Under the pieces are notes generated by a model. That model had not been told where the DNA came from. It saw only the letters and a program-made list of their open reading frames with translations, and did no database searches. From contig JAESUF010000330.1 in NCBI GenBank assembly GCA_016763215.1, positions 1 through 5,552 on the forward strand: a stretch of 5,552 bases of DNA, in the 5' to 3' direction. Positions within the stretch are counted from its first letter, which is position 1. Every line of letters begins with the position of its first letter. Below are positions 1-5,552 of this stretch, piece by piece. The translations under genes were made by a program, and so were the position numbers. The DNA comes from Flavobacteriaceae bacterium. Lineage in GTDB: Bacteria; Bacteroidota; Bacteroidia; Flavobacteriales; Flavobacteriaceae.

Positions 1-1
1 A

Positions 2-292
2 AAATCTGGTGAAGCATTTATTGGTACTCTCGCTTTGGTAAAAGATGGTACCGATGATGAAATAGGATATCGTTTTTTGGAAAAATATTGGGGATTGGGT
101 TATGGGTTTGAATTATGTAAAAGTTTGATAGACTATTGTAGATCTATAGGGATGTCTAAAATTATAGGTTATGTCATTGATGCGAACAGTGCATCCTCTA
201 GAATCTTAGAAAAATGTGATTTTAAAATTGTGAAGAAAGAAATAGCTACTATTTCTAAACTTCCAGAAACTAAATATGAATTGATATTATGA
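2..292 (+). CDS. GNAT family N-acetyltransferase, 3' part (5' end outside window)
   Basis: This is the C-terminal 96 residues of an acetyltransferase of the RimJ/RimL-like GNAT type, which moves an acetyl group from acetyl-CoA to an amine. The frame is open from base 2, so the gene starts before the window; the TTG at 35 is only an internal leucine codon. The acetyl-CoA-binding core is visible as EIGYRF followed by YWGLGYGFE (GxGxG type), and the late GNAT motif is visible as NSASSRILEKCDF, in which Asn and the LEKxxF segment are typical. The TGA stop at 290-292 overlaps the ATG of the next gene (ATGA at 289-292), suggesting co-transcription and coupled translation. The substrate cannot be told from this fragment. 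It could act on a small molecule or on a protein N-terminus. Confidence 0.88.
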   Translation, partial: KSGEAFIGTLALVKDGTDDEIGYRFLEKYWGLGYGFELCKSLIDYCRSIGMSKIIGYVIDANSASSRILEKCDFKIVKKEIATISKLPETKYELIL

Positions 293-609
293 TTGTAACC
301 GATTTAAAAGCACCTTATTATGCTGTTATTTTTACGACGGTGTTAGCGGATGATTTAACTGGATATATTGAAACAGCTGAAAGAATGGAAGTGTTAGCCC
401 AAGAACAAAAAGGGTATCTGGGAATCGAATCGACAAGGAGTGAGGTTGGAATTACAGTTTCCTATTGGAAAGACTTAGATTCAATTGTTCTATGGAAAAA
501 CAATTTAGAGCATACAGAAGCTAGAAATAAAGGTAGGGAACAATGGTATCGACAATATCAATTAAGAATTTGTAAAGTAGAGAGAGAATATGGGTTTGAA
601 AAGGAATAA
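289..609 (+). CDS. Antibiotic biosynthesis monooxygenase (ABM) family protein, YqjZ-like
   Basis: A complete 106-residue protein of the ABM superfamily (dimeric alpha/beta ferredoxin-like fold), closest by eye to the Bacillus YqjZ type. Seen in the sequence: an N-terminal strand YYAVIFTTV (residues 10-18), a helix with ERMEVLAQEQKGYLGIES (31-48), the core strand GITVSYW (54-60), W69, H75, and a C-terminal segment with EQWYRQYQLRICKVERE (84-100). These positions fit a full-length member. The family includes quinol/polyketide monooxygenases and haem-degrading enzymes, but most short stand-alone members have no proven reaction, so a detoxifying or oxidative role is only inference. The ATG overlaps the stop of the acetyltransferase gene, so the two are probably one transcript. 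No signal peptide or membrane segment is visible, so it is probably cytoplasmic. Confidence 0.87.
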   Translation: MIVTDLKAPYYAVIFTTVLADDLTGYIETAERMEVLAQEQKGYLGIESTRSEVGITVSYWKDLDSIVLWKNNLEHTEARNKGREQWYRQYQLRICKVEREYGFEKE

Positions 610-640
610 TGAAGTTAGTGTCAAGAATCAAGAGATAACA

Positions 641-2293
641 ATGTCAGTTCAAATATTCCGGGTTTTTAAGAGAAGTGTATCTATCTTGTCGGTAGACAGG
701 ATGAGCACTTTTTGTCAATGCCTTCTTTTAGTTATTCTTTTCTCTTCTTGTCATAAAAAGAGCTCTAAATTTGACGATTCTCAGGTTTTTAGATACAATC
801 AGCATGCTAATATCACGACCCTAGATCCTGCATTTGCCAAAGATTTAAGAACTATCTGGGCAACAGCTCAATTATTCAATGGATTGGTTCAGTTAGATGA
901 GAGTTTGCAAGTACAACCTGATATTGCGAAGCATTGGACAATTTCTGAAGATGGAAAAACATATGAGTTTACACTACGAAAAGATGTGAAATTTCATAAA
1001 AATAAACTGTTCGGAAAAGACTCCACACGAAGTGTGGTAGCCAAAGATTTTGAATATTCTTTTCATAGATTAAGAGATCCTAAAGTAGCCTCTCCAGGGA
1101 AATGGGTCTTAGGTTTTGTAGATGAGTTCACAGCAAAAAATGATTCCACTTTTGTCATTCGTTTAAAGAATTCTTTCCCCCCTTTTTTAAGCCTATTAAG
1201 TATGCAGTATTGCGCCGTTGTTCCTAAAGAAGCGGTTGAGTATTTTGGCAATGAGTTTAGAAGAAACCCAATAGGAACAGGGCCTTTTCAATTTAAGTTA
1301 TGGGTAGAAAATATAAAATTAGTATTTCGAAAGAATTCCTTGTACTATGAAAAGGATGAAGAAGGCAATCAATTACCTTACTTAGAGGCCGTTTCAACTA
1401 CTTTTTTACCAGACAAACAAAGTGAGTTCTTGCAATTTATTCAAGGGAATTTGGATTTTTTGAATAGTATAGATGCATCCTATAAAGACAATATTTTAAC
1501 CTCTAAAGGTGCTTTAAAAGAGAAATATTCTGATAAAATTAATATGGTGAAAGGACCTTATTTGAATACTGAATACTTAGGAGTTTATTTAGATGCTAAA
1601 GAGAAAGAAACGAGTTCTGTAAAGATTCGGAAAGCAATGAACTATGGCTTTGATAGAGTAAAAATGATTAAATATTTAAGGAATGGCATTGGTACACCCG
1701 CAGTTAATGGATTTATCCCTAAAGGCTTGCCGTCATTTAATAATATGAAAGGATATACCTATCAACCAGAAAGAGCAAAAAAATTAATTCATCAATACAT
1801 TTCTGAAACTGGTAATAAACATCCATCAATCACTATTTCTACCAACAGTCAATACCAAGACATGTGCGAGTTCATCCAACGAGAGATGCAAAAAATCGGG
1901 TTGGAAGTTACTGTTAACGTACTGCCACCATCTACGTTACGAGAGCAAAAAGTAAATGGTAAGCTTTCTATTTTTAGAGGAAGTTGGGTTGCTGATTATC
2001 CGGATGCAGAAAATTACTTGTTCATTTTCCAAAGTAAAAAATTTTCGCCTCATGGGCCCAATTACACTCATTACCAAAACGATAAATTTGATGCTTTGTT
2101 AGAACAGTCTGTAAATACAACAAACATAAAAGAGCGTCATCTTTTATATCAAAAAATGGATAGTTTATTAATGTCGTCAGCACCTGTAATACCTTTGTAT
2201 TACGATGAAGTTGTACGTTTCACACATAAAAATGTAAGTGGATTAGGAATAAATCCGATCAATCATTTAAGTCTAAAAAGAGTTAGAAAGTAG
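641..2293 (+). CDS. ABC transporter substrate-binding lipoprotein, family 5 (OppA/DppA-like)
   Basis: A family 5 extracellular solute-binding protein, which binds peptides or similar ligands in the periplasm for an ABC importer. Numbered from the ATG at 641 (550 residues), a hydrophobic stretch CLLLVILFSSC ends in a lipobox with the lipidated cysteine at residue 37. Family signatures follow in order: TTLDPAFAKD (60-69), the signature region AKHWTISEDGKTYEFTLR (96-113), GTGPF (212-216), IRKAMNYGFDR (329-339), WVADYPDAENYLFIF (449-463) and PLYYDEVVRF (518-527). The start is uncertain. ATG 590 would overlap the previous gene by 20 bases. ATG 701 lacks any positive charge before the hydrophobic core. 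TTG 686 is also possible. ATG 641 is preferred because it gives a basic n-region. No permease or ATPase gene is in the window, so partners must be elsewhere. The ligand is not predictable. Confidence 0.9.
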   Translation: MSVQIFRVFKRSVSILSVDRMSTFCQCLLLVILFSSCHKKSSKFDDSQVFRYNQHANITTLDPAFAKDLRTIWATAQLFNGLVQLDESLQVQPDIAKHWTISEDGKTYEFTLRKDVKFHKNKLFGKDSTRSVVAKDFEYSFHRLRDPKVASPGKWVLGFVDEFTAKNDSTFVIRLKNSFPPFLSLLSMQYCAVVPKEAVEYFGNEFRRNPIGTGPFQFKLWVENIKLVFRKNSLYYEKDEEGNQLPYLEAVSTTFLPDKQSEFLQFIQGNLDFLNSIDASYKDNILTSKGALKEKYSDKINMVKGPYLNTEYLGVYLDAKEKETSSVKIRKAMNYGFDRVKMIKYLRNGIGTPAVNGFIPKGLPSFNNMKGYTYQPERAKKLIHQYISETGNKHPSITISTNSQYQDMCEFIQREMQKIGLEVTVNVLPPSTLREQKVNGKLSIFRGSWVADYPDAENYLFIFQSKKFSPHGPNYTHYQNDKFDALLEQSVNTTNIKERHLLYQKMDSLLMSSAPVIPLYYDEVVRFTHKNVSGLGINPINHLSLKRVRK

Positions 2294-2305
2294 TTTGTAG
2301 TTGTC

Positions 2306-2346
2306 AGTTCGAGTGATTGTGCATTTGTATGATCGTATCGAGAGCT
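2306..2346. repeat. Imperfect inverted repeat (hairpin) between convergent genes; flavobacterial intergenic repeat-like
   Basis: A 41-base element folds on paper into one long bulged hairpin. The inner stem GATTGTGC (2315-2322) pairs with GTATGATC (2327-2334), using three G-T wobbles, around the loop ATTT. The outer arms AGTTCGAGT (2306-2314) and GTATCGAGAGCT (2335-2346) pair with bulges at 2337 and 2341-2342. It is followed on the plus strand only by CTTT, and by no T-run on the minus strand, so it is a weak match to a classical intrinsic terminator, although it sits exactly where a two-way terminator would serve both operons. The outer parts (CAGTTCGAGTG and TATCGAGA) resemble an intergenic repeat family I recall from flavobacterial genomes. 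That recollection is unverified, and only one copy is in this window. Confidence 0.55.
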
Positions 2347-2354
2347 CTTTGATA

Positions 2355-3494
2355 CTAAAAAACAGACTCCTTAATTTTTTGAGCAAGTTTCTTTTTTACA
2401 TTGACAGGGAATGTTTTGTCTCCCATTAAAATATCAACCATATACTCACCAAAACGTTGCCCATATTTCTTAAACATAAAACTTCGTATAGGATTTTTTT
2501 TGTAGAAATAAGTCGCTAGAAATTCTCCAGAGCGCAATTCAGGGACCAATTTCTCATGAAGCTTCTCTTCGTATAAAGTTGCAGCGAGTTCTAGGTTTAA
2601 ATTACTTTCTACAATGGCTTCAGCAACTAATTTACCGCTATAAATAGCATTGGAAATACCTTCAGCAGTAATTGGTTCGGCAAAACCAGCAGCATCGCCA
2701 ATTAAAAAAGTTCTTCCTTTAACAAAACCATCTGTACGAGAAGAAAGTGGTATTTGAAAACCATGTTGCTCTTCTTTAAGAACGTTTGTAATTCCTAATA
2801 AATGAAGATACTCTCTGTAGTACTCTTTTAAATTAATTCGTTTCTTTTTGGTGGTTAAAACACCAATTGATAAATGATTTTTCTTTGGAAAGCACCAAGC
2901 GTATCCTTCAGGAGCTCCATCAATATCAAAACGAACTGTTTTACTCAAACGCTCAAAATCTTCTTTAGAAACAGTTACTTCGTATTCTAGTGCAGGAATT
3001 AAGTTTCTAGTTTCAGTTTTCCAGCCAGCTAACTTAGCCGTAGGACTCAATACACCATCTGCCGCAATTAAAAATTTTGATTGAATCTGACCCTGGGTGG
3101 TTTCACTAATGATATAATCATCATGAGAATTGACTTTTATAAGTTTATGTCCTTCCAATAAATCAACTCCTAGTTCTTTTGCTTTTTTTACAATCAAATG
3201 ATCGAAAGTATCTCTCATGATCATCGTAATGATAGGAGCTTTTCTAGATACAGTAAAGTGAAGGTCTTTCCCGAAAAATGTTTCTACATTGTAAAACTCT
3301 CGTTCTATAACGTCACTAATATCAATAGGGAGGTCTTTACGGCCTCTATAGACAAAACCTCCTCCACAAGTCTTGTAGCGAGGTAGTATTTCCTTTTCAA
3401 TAATACAAACACGAACTCCTTTTTGTGCAAGATAAAAAGCAGTCATGGCACCTGATGGCCCACTACCGACAATCGCTACATCATAGATTTTCAT
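2355..3494 (-). CDS. Geranylgeranyl reductase family FAD-dependent oxidoreductase
   Basis: A complete 379-residue flavoprotein of the geranylgeranyl reductase / PHBH-type superfamily. Seen in order: the N-terminal Rossmann motif VAIVGSGPSGAMTA (residues 6-19) with an acidic residue ending the second strand (IIEKE, 31-35); the reductase-type PRYKTCGGG (38-46); MRDTFDHLI (93-101); the second FAD contact AADGVLSPTAK (144-154); and the FAD-binding GDAAGFAEPITAEGI (266-280). Family members reduce isoprenoid double bonds (chlorophyll side chain, archaeal lipids, menaquinone tails) or oxidise other hydrophobic substrates. Which of these applies here is unknown; a quinone or isoprenoid substrate is only a family-based guess. 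The ATG overlaps the stop of the upstream EEP gene (ATGA on the minus strand, 3494-3491), implying translational coupling. It is the last gene of its operon and ends with TAG before the convergent hairpin. There is no signal peptide. Confidence 0.92.
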   Translation of the reverse strand: MKIYDVAIVGSGPSGAMTAFYLAQKGVRVCIIEKEILPRYKTCGGGFVYRGRKDLPIDISDVIEREFYNVETFFGKDLHFTVSRKAPIITMIMRDTFDHLIVKKAKELGVDLLEGHKLIKVNSHDDYIISETTQGQIQSKFLIAADGVLSPTAKLAGWKTETRNLIPALEYEVTVSKEDFERLSKTVRFDIDGAPEGYAWCFPKKNHLSIGVLTTKKKRINLKEYYREYLHLLGITNVLKEEQHGFQIPLSSRTDGFVKGRTFLIGDAAGFAEPITAEGISNAIYSGKLVAEAIVESNLNLELAATLYEEKLHEKLVPELRSGEFLATYFYKKNPIRSFMFKKYGQRFGEYMVDILMGDKTFPVNVKKKLAQKIKESVF

Positions 3495-4510
3495 TCAGGG
3501 TTGTTTTTTAATTTGAGTCGGGCTAAAATAGGGAAGTGGTCTGAATATTTGACATCAAAAGTTTCAAAATAATTGACATCAAAATTCATATCCGCTAAAA
3601 TAAAATCGATCCGTAAAGGATACCCATAATTGAATGTTTTACCAAACCCTTTTCCAGCTTCGACAAAAGCATCTTGTTTGTCTTTAGATATTTGACGATA
3701 GACCCAAGAAAAGGCGGTGTTATTAAAATCACCACAAATAATTTTTTTCCCTTTCCACTGTTTTTCATGCACTAAAAATTCCTCTGTTTGTACGGCTTGT
3801 TTTTTAAAAGCTGTTTTCATTCGTTTAATTAAACGATCAGAATTTTCTTCACCAAAATTCTCTTTATTAGTGTTAATTTTTAATGATTCTAGATGGATAT
3901 TGTAGATCCGAATGGTATCATCTCCTTTGACAATGTCTGCAAAAATAATATTATTAGCACTGTTTTTAAAATCTAAGGATCCAGAATTAATAATTGGGTA
4001 AGTAGAGTAAATGGCCAACCCGAATTTATTGGTTTTCGTTTTGACGTATTGATATGGGTATGTGATTTCTAAATTTTTAGCCTCGAAAAACTCTTGAATA
4101 CTTAAAATGTCTGGTTTTTTCTCCTTAATAAAATCATAGGCTTTCTGATCAATAGAATCTTTAGGGTTCCATCCGTAATGATTAAACATACGCACATTAT
4201 AGCTCATCACTTTCAGGTCCTCGTTCTGTGGAGTTTTCTTTTCTGAGAATTTATAAATACGCCCAACATATCCAAATCCAAGAATAATAATAATTGTAGA
4301 GAGAACGAACTGTTTTTTTAAGCGAATGACCCAATAAATGACAAATAGAAGGTTGAGTAAGAATAAAATTGGAACGGCTAAACTTAAAATGGTAAATCCG
4401 GGAGTCGATTTTGGTGAGATATAAGGAAGCAGATAAGAGAATAGCAAGGCAAAAGCGATCAAAGAATTGATAAAGAATAGGATTTTATCCCAAAAAGCCC
4501 CTTTTTTCAT
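3491..4510 (-). CDS. Membrane-anchored endonuclease/exonuclease/phosphatase (EEP) family protein
   Basis: A complete 339-residue protein with an N-terminal membrane part and a C-terminal EEP (DNase I / exonuclease III / sphingomyelinase-like) metal-dependent phosphodiesterase domain. Three hydrophobic segments lie at about residues 10-32, 38-62 and 68-83. The catalytic fold follows with all hallmark motifs intact: MSYNVRMF (102-109, metal-site Asn105), IQEF (138-141, metal-binding Glu140), NIHLES (204-209, His206), GDFNNT (260-265, Asp261 and Asn263), RIDFIL (300-305, Asp302) and SDHFPI (323-328, catalytic Asp324 and His325). It should therefore be an active hydrolase. The substrate (nucleic acid, phospholipid or phosphoinositide-like) is not determined; an odd number of membrane segments would place the domain outside the cytoplasm if the N-terminus is inside. 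It starts 5 bases after the rhomboid stop, and its TGA overlaps the start of the reductase gene. Confidence 0.92.
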   Translation of the reverse strand: MKKGAFWDKILFFINSLIAFALLFSYLLPYISPKSTPGFTILSLAVPILFLLNLLFVIYWVIRLKKQFVLSTIIIILGFGYVGRIYKFSEKKTPQNEDLKVMSYNVRMFNHYGWNPKDSIDQKAYDFIKEKKPDILSIQEFFEAKNLEITYPYQYVKTKTNKFGLAIYSTYPIINSGSLDFKNSANNIIFADIVKGDDTIRIYNIHLESLKINTNKENFGEENSDRLIKRMKTAFKKQAVQTEEFLVHEKQWKGKKIICGDFNNTAFSWVYRQISKDKQDAFVEAGKGFGKTFNYGYPLRIDFILADMNFDVNYFETFDVKYSDHFPILARLKLKNNPE

Positions 4511-4515
4511 AGTGT

Positions 4516-5375
4516 TTATTTCCCTTGTTTGAAAAGAAATTGCTTTTCTTCCTTGGTAAGCGTATCATATCCAGACTTACTAATTTTATCTAAGATCGAG
4601 TCAATTTGCTTTTGATCTAGAGTCTTAGCAGTCGCTGAAACTGTTTTCTTTGTTCTCTTTTTCTTTGTTTTATGTACAGTTCTTAGTGGTTTTCTCTTTG
4701 TTTTAAATAAATTGGAAATCCAACCAAATAGATCTAGTTTTTTGTTACTAGCTTGAGATACGTATAAAAACCCAAACAACGCACCTCCTATATGTGCAAA
4801 ATGTCCACCTCCATTGTTTCCAGCAAGTTGAATGAAATCTAATAGGATGAACACGGCAGCCAATTGCCACATTTTTATATAACCTATAAACCGAAATTTT
4901 AATTGGTAATTAGGAGTATAGGTAGCAACTCCAATAACAATAGCAGAAATCCCTGCTGATGCACCTACCAATGTAGAACTTCCCCCTTGAAAAACAGGAA
5001 AATAATTTTGACTCAATAGAAATAAAACTCCCCCAAATACAGTTCCTAAAACATAAAAATTCAATAGTTGTTTCGGAGTGAAGTAATCTAAAAACAATCG
5101 TCCAAAATAGAAAAGTACAATACAGTTAAACAATATGTGTAGAAACCCTGCGTGGAGAAATCCATAAGTAATGATGGTCCATGGCCTTGTGATAAAAACA
5201 TCAAAAGAGGAAGATAAAGAAAACCAATCGGAGATAAAACTATTTTTAGGTCCAAACAAGCCCGAAAAAGAACTAAATAAAGAGCAAATAGAAAGATAGC
5301 TAGGTTGATATAGATCAATTGTTCTACAACTGTTCCGTTTTTAAACCTTGCTTTTATGTCGTCTAAAATACTCAT
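4516..5375 (-). CDS. Rhomboid family intramembrane serine protease, with apparent one-base frameshift near N-terminus
   Basis: A GlpG-like rhomboid that cuts substrates within the membrane. The gene begins at ATG 5375 (MSILDDIKARF), directly joined to the previous rhomboid stop (TAATG). After about residue 32 the protein continues in another frame, read down to the TAA at 4516-4518. Joined, it would be 286 residues with about six membrane segments. In joined numbering, HAGFLHILFN lies at 75-84, the catalytic serine is S140 in GASAG, and the catalytic histidine is H195 in HFAHIGGALFG, so both active-site residues are present. A Lys/Arg-rich linker (about 225-245) leads to a C-terminal tail containing SILDKISKSGYDTLTKEEK, typical of Bacteroidota rhomboids. 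Without repair, the ATG frame yields a 95-residue protein ending at 5088. The second frame has only a TTG at 5259 as a possible start, which would remove the first membrane helix. Confidence 0.88.
5265..5281 (-). other. Probable frameshift site in the rhomboid gene
   Basis: On the coding strand the sequence around this point reads GCTCTTTATTTAGTTC and then CTTTTTCGGGC. Adding one T to CTTTA (plus-strand AAA at 5279-5281) gives the continuous peptide FALLFSSFSGLFGPK. Adding one T to CTTTTTC (5265-5269) gives FALYLVLFSGLFGPK. The first looks more like rhomboid N-termini I know, but the two cannot be separated from this sequence. No canonical X-XXY-YYZ slippery heptamer in the starting frame is present, which argues against programmed -1 frameshifting. 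Confidence 0.78.
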
Positions 5376-5552
5376 TAATTGTGATGTTTAAATTGATTTC
5401 TCTTCCAGTAATATGCTATTATAAAACCAATTAGTGCACCACCTATATGAGCAAAGTGAGCGACATTTCCAACTGAATATTTTGTTACTCCAAAAAATAA
5501 ATCACCTACTAAAATTAAAGGGATAAAATATTTTGCAGCAATTGGAACAGGG
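5375..5552 (-). CDS. Rhomboid family intramembrane serine protease, 3' part (5' end outside window)
   Basis: The C-terminal 58 residues of another rhomboid protease are encoded here. The frame runs from the window edge (residues PVPIAAKYF) to the TAA at 5377-5375. The fragment holds the last two membrane helices, the first ILVGDLFFG and the second the conserved AHFAHIGGALIGFIIAYYW, in which the second His of HFAH is the expected catalytic histidine. The protein ends with a short basic tail (KRNQFKHHN), without the longer C-terminal extension seen in the neighbouring rhomboid. Its stop codon shares a base with the start of the next gene (TAATG), so the two rhomboids are almost surely co-transcribed and probably translationally coupled. 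The catalytic serine region lies outside the window, so activity cannot be judged. Confidence 0.87.
   Translation of the reverse strand, partial: PVPIAAKYFIPLILVGDLFFGVTKYSVGNVAHFAHIGGALIGFIIAYYWKRNQFKHHN

Noticed and set aside
641..700. Second copy of the intergenic repeat, suggested by TGTCAGTTC near 642
   Set aside because: Only about nine bases match, the rest of the element and its inverted arm are absent, and the match is likely chance.
1063..1251. Minus-strand 62-codon open frame inside the solute-binding protein gene
   Set aside because: It lies wholly inside a well-supported coding gene on the other strand and its product shows no recognisable motif.
2306..2350. Classical rho-independent terminator
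   Set aside because: The stem is bulged and wobble-rich, and only a CTTT follows on the plus strand with no T-run on the minus strand; it is listed as a repeat/hairpin with possible terminator function.
3198..3386. Plus-strand 62-codon open frame inside the reductase gene
   Set aside because: It is opposite a strongly conserved part of the FAD oxidoreductase and has no family resemblance.
3717..3905. Plus-strand 62-codon open frame inside the EEP gene
   Set aside because: It lies opposite the conserved NIHLES to GDFNNT part of the hydrolase and is best explained as an antisense shadow.
5088..5278. Distal part of the frame starting at ATG 5375, as a separate 95-residue protein
   Set aside because: Only its first 32 or so residues look like real rhomboid sequence; beyond that it is an out-of-frame reading of the rhomboid body.
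5260..5285. Programmed -1 ribosomal frameshifting in the rhomboid gene
   Set aside because: No canonical slippery heptamer in the starting frame was seen; a simple one-base deletion or sequencing error is more economical.

Overview
This AT-rich window looks like ordinary chromosomal DNA from a member of the Flavobacteriia (Bacteroidota), probably family Flavobacteriaceae. The clues are protein-level resemblance (an OppA-like lipoprotein of flavobacterial type, tandem rhomboids, an exo/endonuclease/phosphatase protein with an N-terminal membrane anchor), weak or absent Shine-Dalgarno sequences, and an intergenic hairpin that resembles a repeat I recall from flavobacterial genomes. This assignment is inference from recognition; no database search was run.

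Layout: two convergent gene blocks meet at about 2294-2354. The plus-strand block (1-2293) holds the 3' end of a GNAT acetyltransferase gene, a small antibiotic-biosynthesis-monooxygenase (ABM) family protein whose start overlaps the previous stop (ATGA), and a family 5 extracellular solute-binding lipoprotein. The minus-strand block, read from right to left (5552-2355), holds the 3' end of one rhomboid protease gene, a second rhomboid protease gene whose stop/start junction with the first is TAATG, a membrane-anchored exo/endonuclease/phosphatase (EEP) family protein, and a geranylgeranyl-reductase-like FAD oxidoreductase whose ATG overlaps the EEP stop (ATGA). The tight junctions make each block a likely operon with some translational coupling. 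The 61-base convergent gap holds an imperfect 41-base hairpin.

Most of the window is conventional. The strongest anomaly is in the second rhomboid gene: the first 32 or so residues and the rest of the protein lie in different frames, and restoring one T (coding strand) in a short homopolymer near 5265-5281 would give a continuous 286-residue rhomboid with intact Ser/His catalytic motifs. This is either a real frameshift mutation or a sequencing/assembly error. I found no CRISPR array, tRNA, rRNA, insertion sequence, phage gene or evident new defence or biosynthetic system, and no gene-free stretch longer than 300 bases.
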